Below, one piece after another: positions 57,545 to 64,000 of a DNA stretch of 64,000 nt (position 1 is its first letter; each line of letters starts with the position of its first letter). The notes beneath the pieces are model-generated. The model ran no database searches, was not told where the DNA came from, and saw only the letters and a list, made by a program, of their open reading frames with translations. The stretch is from Polytrichum commune. Its lineage: Eukaryota; Streptophyta; Polytrichopsida; Polytrichales; Polytrichaceae. The translations under genes were made by a program, and so were the position numbers. The DNA lies in the NCBI GenBank assembly GCA_950295325.1, contig OX485809.1:25482001-25546000 (forward strand), read 5' to 3'.

Positions 57545-58225
57545 TGACAACTATATATCCATGTCTGAAATGAACAACGATGGCCTGACACGTGAGATCC
57601 AAGTGTCGGTTTGGACACACCTATAATCCTCACTTTGGAATTTTATCATTTATTCATATAGTGTCCAAAAACTACATGCTTTAGCTAATGAAATGTGTTG
57701 CAATCCCCTTTCAATTACCAACAAGATCCCTGAATAGGTTTTGAGATCATCTATAATAATATTTGTGTTCTTAACATACTTAAAAGGGTAATTCTAAATG
57801 CATTTAACATCCCATAAAATATTTGAGTGATGAAGTCATTGTAGTGTACCTTGCACATTTGATTTAGTGTGACATTGAAGTGGATGTGAAATGTTAATTT
57901 GATTGGTTTTTGAGGATTGTGATGTAACCCCAAGTGTCATGTGACAATGAATATGATCTGGTTCGGTGGGCCTCACTGCAATTCAATTTTTTTTATCAAG
58001 TTGTTTCAATTTACAGCACAAATTGCATTTAAACAATGATGTTCAGACTTGCTATCTTTCTTTTACAGTTTCCCTAAGATAACTTGTGAGATAACCAGTG
58101 GCTTACCACTTGACATTGTACTATTATAGCACAGAAGAATAATATTCAATCTACCAGATTTTCAGTGAATATGAATAAACTCCACGGACAAGAGTCACGC
58201 AAGCGAAAATTACCTTCTAGCTCAA
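57545..58225. other. Intergenic sequence
   Basis: AT-rich, with no gene or repeat recognised. Confidence 0.5.
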
Positions 58226-58228
58226 TAT

Positions 58229-58451
58229 CACTAGTAGAAAACATTGCGAAAAAGAACCGCAGTCGTTTTCCCATTGCGGTTCTTTTGACCACCCTGATCT
58301 ACAGTCGCTAAATGATTGCAAATTTTGAAATCACACTCGCAAATCAAAAAAGAAAAGTATGCAGTCGTTTAGCGACTGAAGATCATGGTGGTCAAAAGAA
58401 CCGCGATGGGAAAACAACTGCGGTTCTTTTTCGCAATGCTTCCTACTAATG
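58229..58451. mobile_element. CACTA-type MITE
   Basis: Ends CACTAGTAGAAAACATTGCG and, reversed, CATTAGTAGGAAGCATTGCG, with a 3-bp duplication TAT on both sides. CACTAGTAGAAAA is a standard terminus of plant CACTA (En/Spm) elements. The element is a near-complete palindrome of 223 bp built on AAAAAGAACCGCAGT and TGACCACCCTGATCTACAGTC. A fragment is at about 59116-59170. Confidence 0.93.
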
Positions 58452-58550
58452 TATCCAGCGTCCATGACCAAGTTCCAACAATTATACATGAAAATTTGTG
58501 AACGCCTGATGCTAGTTGTGCACAGTTTAAGCATTTTGTGGTTGTATTGA

Positions 58551-59775
58551 GGGGCGGTTTACACTATGGACAATGAAATTGGACCAAGGCTCTGCAAGGC
58601 AGTTGATTGGCTCTTGAAGTTGTCCCAGGACAACTTCGGTTTACACTAAGGAAAAAATGGCAGAGGGACCATGGAGGTTGAGGTCCCCAAAATATAATTT
58701 TTAAGGCCTAATAAATGCACTGACATGGTCCAACGGGTTTTGCAGTGAGAGAGGCAAGAGAGGTGGTCTAGTAGGAAAAGGCAAGGGCCCATGTCAGAGA
58801 CATGCCATTTCAAGAATGTTTTAATGAATCTACCTTTTATGTGCCTTAATTATATTATAGCCCACAAAACATACCAGCACTACCTTGCCCTACCCCTTAA
58901 ACGGGCTTTCACGTGTTTCATCAAACAACGCGGGACATCTAGAACTCAAGAATTCAAGTGCAGATTTGTTTTTTTGGTCTACCAGCTGCAATGTTTGGAA
59001 TTTGGGGGTGTGTAATATACCGTTGGAAAGGTCTTGAAAATACCTTTCCAACGGTATATTACACGCTCCAAAATGTTTAAAAACTACAGTTTTCAAAACA
59101 AAAAACAAAAATACGTAGTCGTTTAGTGACTGTAGATCAGGGTGGTCAAAAGAAGCGCAATGGGAAATCTTCTAACATTAATTATCAAAGAATTGAAATT
59201 TAGTGTTGAGCAAGGTTGGGTGGTAACAACATTAGATATAATCAAACACTAAATATCCTATTTAGTGTAGTGACAACACAAGGTACATGTCACATGTAAA
59301 TTACATTGAACATGTACAAATTGAATCGCTCATTTTTTTTTGTAAAAATTGTTGTGAGAAGATTTGCAAGCCACATCTTTGACACATTTAACAAGAAGTG
59401 AAGACAGTTGAAGCCCAAGAGATGACAAGAGAATGATCAAACTTTAAGGCGAAAAGAAGAAAAAACTAAGTGACAAGATAAGTGAAGGCATGTGTAGGCA
59501 AGTGAAGGCAAATTGAAGTCAACAAAATGGTCAAACTTCATTTTTTCCCCAAAACTGCCCTTTTTGGGCTTATATTAAAAAAATCAGCACATTCACTTCT
59601 TGTCGCATGGTCATTCCTCTTGGTCCACATTCTGTTTACACCTAGTGAGGGGCCCAAGGGCTTTGTAAATCAAATTTTTAAGAACTCGGACCATGAAATG
59701 TAGACCATGAACTCGTACCGCGAAATAAGGCATCTTCCGTGGGACGAGTTCATGGTCTATGGTGTAAACCGCCCC
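58551..59775 (-). mobile_element. Harbinger-like MITE N, copy 2, with nested insertions
   Basis: Ends GGGGCGGTTTACACTATGG and, reversed, GGGGCGGTTTACACCATAG, with 3-bp duplication TGA (58548-58550 and 59776-59778). The interior aligns in reverse with 62558-63111. The extra length holds a perfect hairpin (59010-59064), a fragment of the CACTA-type MITE (about 59116-59170) and a fragment of MITE E2 (59198-59272). Confidence 0.87.
59010..59064. repeat. Perfect 23-bp inverted repeat with 9-base loop
   Basis: Arms 59010-59032 and 59042-59064 are exact reverse complements (arm core TAATATACCGTTGGAAAGGT). Imperfect pairing extends outward for about 20 more bases. It lies within MITE N copy 2. Confidence 0.92.
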
Positions 59776-59912
59776 TGAGTCAGCTGCAAACTTTGAGGCA
59801 CCGCACAAAAAAAGGAAAAATCAGGCAATTTTTTTCCCTGAATTATTCACAGTATCAATGCACCACATCTCAAATCGCAGCTCTAGTCCTTCCTAATAAA
59901 GTATATGTATTA

Positions 59913-59975
59913 GGTAATCGTTTTATTGAAAAAGGTTGTTCTGCACTGATGACCGGTTCCAATAAAACGATTACC
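59913..59975. repeat. Perfect 16-bp inverted repeat
   Basis: GGTAATCGTTTTATTG (59913-59928) pairs with 59960-59975; the loop is 31 bases. Confidence 0.9.
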
Positions 59976-59980
59976 AGATG

Positions 59981-60168
59981 TAACCGGTTGGCCGCTTTGT
60001 TGAGCCGCGCAGGTGACCTAAATAGTGGATCACCTGTCGTCTTCTTCAACATATCCGATTTAGATGATCATAACCGGCTGGGATGTCGAGGTTATCGTCT
60101 GCAAACCTGATGTGCTCAGAGCCAATCGTGTAGTGCCACCTCGGCGAAACAAAGCGGCCAACCGGTTA
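59981..60168. repeat. Perfect 21-bp inverted repeat, 146-base loop
   Basis: TAACCGGTTGGCCGCTTTGTT (59981-60001) is the exact reverse complement of 60148-60168. The enclosed sequence is GC-richer than its surroundings and open on the plus strand across 59739-60110, without a known domain. This may be a small TIR element; no target duplication was resolved. Confidence 0.85.
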
Positions 60169-60710
60169 CGTCATGTGGCTCAACGTCAAGGCATTGATGC
60201 CTGGCCGGCCAACTACGAAAGCTCATAAGTTAAGTTTTAACTACTATCGTAAAGTGTCAAAAGCTTGATGTCAAAGACTTGAACCTCAGAGTGATTGATT
60301 TCTAGCTACCAGCATGTGATCCATCAGACGCTTCTTGTGGTGAAAATAATGGAAACTGGAAGGTAAGGAGCTTTACCACCTAACACCACATTCTTTGTAT
60401 CGGCTATGTGGTGGCTCGTGGTTTTGTATGTCATTGCATGAACCGCTATCAAAAAAAGGAGCTTAAGTTACACGTCTCTTTCACATTTATAGTAGGGCGT
60501 CGTCATGAGAAACTTGTGTAGTAAAGTAAAGAGAAGATAATATAGGTCTTCTCGACGTGAACATGAGCCCCTTCACTCATATATGATCCTCGGTTTGGCT
60601 GTTGACATTAGAAGAAAATATGTCTGTTACAACCGTCGCTTGTGACTTGGTCATTGCAACTCATAGGGGGGGGGGGGGGAATGCATAAATAAATCATTTC
60701 GGTTGTCGAC
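60169..60710. other. Intergenic sequence
   Basis: Contains a 14-base G run at 60666-60679. No gene recognised. Confidence 0.5.
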
Positions 60711-60714
60711 CAGC

Positions 60715-61340
60715 CCTGGGGGTGGACTCTTCATAGAACATAGGAACTAATGTGAGTGTAAGAAGGGGTATTATTTGAGGTATGTATGTACATAGTATAC
60801 ATAAGGGAGAGGTGTTTTTTTTTTTTTTCCCTTCCTAGTGAGTAGGCTACTAAGAATTTTGAAGTAAAGGTAAGTGTACAAAAAGAGGCCCTAAGGTTTA
60901 GAGAATTTTTTTGACAATAGGTGTGTTAGTTTCATCCAATTCACATTTTCATTCATTGTTGTCACATGATAATAGTCCTTAATGACTACCTTGTCAATTC
61001 TTGTTAGGGTTTGCATTTGGGTTTTAGGTTTTACAAACTAGAGACTCTTGGAGTGCTCATGAGCTCCCTTGAGTTTCATTTTTTGGATTGTGGCTAAGGT
61101 TTTGTGCTCTTGTCTTTGTTTGTTTGATGCATTCATTGAGTTACATGCTATGGATGAAAGAAAGAAAGAAAAAGCTCAATGACTTTCTCATTATAAAGTG
61201 AAAGTGAAACTTATAAGTAATAAAGGCCTAACTAATTCATGATATTTATTTTGTAAATGTAATGGAAGCATTTAGCACATTATATTTAAAAAGCTTAGTA
61301 TAAATACATGAGTCTAGTTTTTAACCTGCCGATAGTACGT
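60715..61340. repeat. Dispersed repeat C/D, partial copy
   Basis: Aligns with 15610-16560 but lacks the family E MITE found there at 15917-16322, so it gives the pre-insertion sequence. Shared blocks include TGTGAGTGTAAG and GGATTGTGGCTAA. Confidence 0.75.
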
Positions 61341-61344
61341 ATAC

Positions 61345-61965
61345 ATTTATTTTTCTTCATAAACTCCTCGTACAAAGGGGATTTAATTGCATAGTGCCCA
61401 CACATGTCATTGAGGTTTCCAATAAAAGGTCCACCCCCCGGGTCAACCAGAGGGTTTGGGTTGCTAATTATTTGAAAATTGCACCCAAAAACTTTTGATT
61501 GACAACCCAAATGATTTACTTATACATTTTAACGTCACAAATCGCAATGACCAAGTGGCAATAGATGGTTGTGATGGTTAGGTTTTCTTCTAATGTGAGA
61601 CAAACACATGTCTATTGCCTACATTAGTAAGTGGGTCCATCTAGACTTATTAACATTGCATGCAAGAAGCAAAAGCAAGTCTTCAAATAACTTCAGCCAA
61701 GTATCATCCGATTGACACACCAAAGGCAACAAAATTTGGGTGCCATGGTAATAATCATGTCAAATATTCTAGCTCACAATGCACTAATTAATATGGTATT
61801 TAGCATCACTTACTAGTTAAATTACACAATGCAAAAAACAAAAAAAAAAGTTATAAATTTCAACTTTACCAAAAATTTAAAAAATGTCAAATATGTTTTC
61901 CAATATTAATAGTATCGAATGCAACCAATTTCACTCGATAAAAGCTTAAATTCTAGTAATATCTC
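61345..61965. other. Intergenic sequence
   Basis: A single family F-like terminus (ATATGGTATTTAGCATCACT) lies near 61792 without a partner. No gene recognised. Confidence 0.5.
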
Positions 61966-61969
61966 AACT

Positions 61970-62400
61970 GGTTCATATGTAATTACATTGATTATCCTAA
62001 TTAGTAAGGGAGGGCTAATAGCGCATGGGGGGAATTAGTGAAGGTGATATTAAATTTCTTTACCTTATGAAATTAGTGTCACCAATAGATCTAGGGAGCA
62101 TTGTTTATCTTGGCATTATTTATTGAAAATAGTATTTATAATAGCACTACTCACTAAAAGTACCAACACTATTCATCCTAGCACCATTCACTTTTGCATA
62201 TTATTTTTTAATCACTCTACAAGCACCTTAGAGCACGCACTAATTTCTTTGAAATGTATGGTAATTGAGCGAGTAGCCATGAATTGAGTATCACTTAGTG
62301 AAAATTTCAGCCCTCACTAATTTGAGACTTGACAAAATAGTGCATGTTTTGGGAATTAGTACCACACACACTAATTAAGATAATTAATGTAGCAATTGAT
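61970..62400. repeat. Dispersed repeat O, copy 2
   Basis: Collinear with 19385-19800. Ends ATTATCCTAATTAGTAAGG and, reversed, ATTATCTTAATTAGTGTGTG form a clearer terminal repeat than in copy 1. Confidence 0.7.
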
Positions 62401-62557
62401 TCTCCCCATCCATTATTATGTGTAGGCTATGTTGAGAAGGAGTCCAGCCACCAATGTCATGATTGTAGGAGTTAGTATCTGCTTAATGTAAGTCTCCCGG
62501 GAGTTTGCTAGGAGTTTGCCTCGGCCCATCCCCAAATTACGCCTTCAAAACAATTTA

Positions 62558-63111
62558 GGGCCACTTTACACCGTGAACCATAGAAGATGGTTTTTTTCCA
62601 TGGTCCAACTTCCATGGTCTAATTTCTTAAAAAATCAATTCACAAAGCATTTGGGCCCCTCACCATGTGTAAACCGATTGTGGACCAAGAGGAATGACCA
62701 TGTACAAAAAAAGTGAATGTGCTGATTTTTTTAATATATGACCAAAAAGGGAAATTTTGAAAGAAAGAAAAAATCAATTTTGAAAATTCTCTTGTTTTCT
62801 CTTATCTTATCTTCACTTCTCTTCACTTCTCAAAAAACTATTCATCAATATTTTATTATAATAGCATTACTCTACCATGGGCCCTACTACCAGAGCACCT
62901 CTTTTGCCTCTCCCACCGCAAAACCCGTTAGACCATGTCAGTGGATAATGTACACCTTAGAATACATCTTTTGAGGACCTTGAACGTCATGGTCACTCTA
63001 ATATTTTTTTCCCTTGGTGTAAACCAAAGTGATCCCGGACGAGTTGAATAGCCCATCATAGATTTTATAGGGCCTTGGGATGACTTCATGGTCCATGGTG
63101 TAAACAACCCC
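62558..63111. mobile_element. Harbinger-like MITE N, copy 3
   Basis: Ends GGGCCACTTTACACCGTGAAC and, reversed, GGGGTTGTTTACACCATGG, flanked by TTA and TTT. Collinear with 20308-20866 along its whole length. Confidence 0.86.
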
Positions 63112-63289
63112 TTTCCAAAACAAGGATATTGAGGAGTTGAGTTATGAACATTATGTGATATGTATTGCCAAGGACCCATTACAAAGATTCTAATTCTTTT
63201 AAATGTGTGTTCCAAAATTGACCATTTTGAAAAGTTCAAGATGCGTCATGATCCTTGTGTGAAATAAGGTTGAGGCACCTACCGATAAA

Positions 63290-63660
63290 ATAAGAGAGTT
63301 TGTAAGTGTTTAAGATGAGTAATAGCGGGGAACTGCTTCTCTTGTAAAGAGAAAAATATTCTAAGGAGAATGCAATTTTTTATACAAAGTTATGAATAAA
63401 TAAATTGCTACAAATTCCAAAGCAACAAAGTTTAGGGTGACACATAGTCAATCTATAGTTCACCCATAACCACTCATCTAAATGCTAATACAAGTTGGCT
63501 ACACCAGTTGTCAAAACTCTGAGGAGGGTAAATCACAAGTTGCCACCACATAAACTTTACCTCAATTGGCTTAAAACATATAGATCTCATTCATGTCAGC
63601 ATTACATGACCCTAGGTAGCGGGACTTGGTCGACTATGGATGCCTCAACCTTAAGCCATG
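63290..63660 (-). repeat. Dispersed repeat R, copy 2
   Basis: Reverse-orientation match to 35110-35500. Extent beyond 63660 was not detectable. Confidence 0.75.
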
Positions 63661-64000
63661 TCAAAAAGAACTTTTTTCCTTACTACACCTCAATCTTTGT
63701 TGTGGTTCACCATAACTTGCTTGTTTGAATTTTGGCTGTAATGGTCATGTGTCTTGTGAGCCACAAAAATATGAGTTCAGTGTTGAATGCATGGTCATTT
63801 GTTCCTTTTGGACATGCCTCATGATCTCCAACTACCTCTACAAGCATATGAGTCCTAAGCAATTGACCTACGCCATTGGAAACTTGTCCTATGTGATTGG
63901 AAGCTTTGCAAATCTAGCATAGTGGTAGATTTGCATTGCTTTTTTCATCAACGTGGGACAATTGCGTAGGACTCGCATCCTAGTAGTATACCTTACAAAT
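63661..64000. other. Intergenic sequence to the window end
   Basis: Two short plus-strand frames follow one another (63495-63728 and 63725-63922) but have no recognisable domain. The second is Cys- and Tyr-rich with hydrophobic stretches. Nothing firmer can be said. Confidence 0.4.

Noticed and set aside
1-64000. CRISPR arrays, rRNA genes, bacterial operons or phage genes
   Set aside because: No regularly spaced short repeats, no rRNA-like sequence and no compact coding; the window is eukaryotic.

Overview
This is a eukaryotic, plant-type nuclear window dominated by transposable elements, with little coding DNA. The sequence has no bacterial-style gene packing. It shows GT-AG introns, a (CT)n tract where a 5' leader is expected, and two genes with a heavy-metal-associated (HMA) domain split by a phase-1 intron. 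It also holds hAT, CACTA, pogo and PIF/Harbinger-like inverted-repeat elements, a tRNA-derived SINE and LINE remnants with an RNase H domain. A land plant or streptophyte alga fits; I cannot narrow the lineage from sequence alone.

Coding content. Two convincing genes can be assembled from exons too short to stand out as ORFs. Gene 1 (minus strand, exons between 53720 and 52263) has a Tyr/Gly/Arg-rich exon, a charged exon, and two exons forming a complete HMA domain that ends at the stop. Gene 2 (plus strand, exons between 25290 and 27581) has a Tyr-rich exon, the two halves of an HMA domain joined at the same intron position and phase as in gene 1, and a His/Asn-rich tail. Neither has a CaaX box. 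The 5' coding exons of both remain unresolved; 23828-23892 is a candidate first exon for gene 2. A further orphan exon-like segment lies at 6468-6574 on the minus strand.

Layout. 1-4.4 kb: an inverted-repeat element split by a hAT element, a TA-flanked MITE, and five copies of a ~180-bp tandem repeat. 4.4-6.6 kb: GC-richer unique DNA and a palindromic MITE. 7-9.1 kb: a decayed DDE transposase interrupted by a MITE whose removal restores its frame. 9.8-11.1 kb: a second copy of the hAT element with an expanded G-rich core. 11-23 kb: dispersed repeats and MITEs, including a pogo MITE inside a Harbinger-like MITE. 23-28 kb: HMA gene 2, with MITEs in its large intron. 30-35 kb: a TIR element, a LINE remnant, and a SINE inside a MITE. 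38-39.5 kb: a second SINE copy and a pogo element carrying a CENP-B-type DNA-binding domain. 41-46 kb: nested dispersed repeats. 46-51 kb: LINE remnants, one with an inverted 5' piece. 52-54.3 kb: HMA gene 1 and its probable promoter. 56-63 kb: a second hAT family, a CACTA-type MITE, more Harbinger-like MITEs and several near-perfect hairpins.

The most solid results are elements defined by terminal inverted repeats plus target-site duplications, several confirmed by comparison with an uninterrupted copy in the same window. The gene models rest on splice signals, reading-phase agreement and recognisable HMA sequence; transcript data would settle them.
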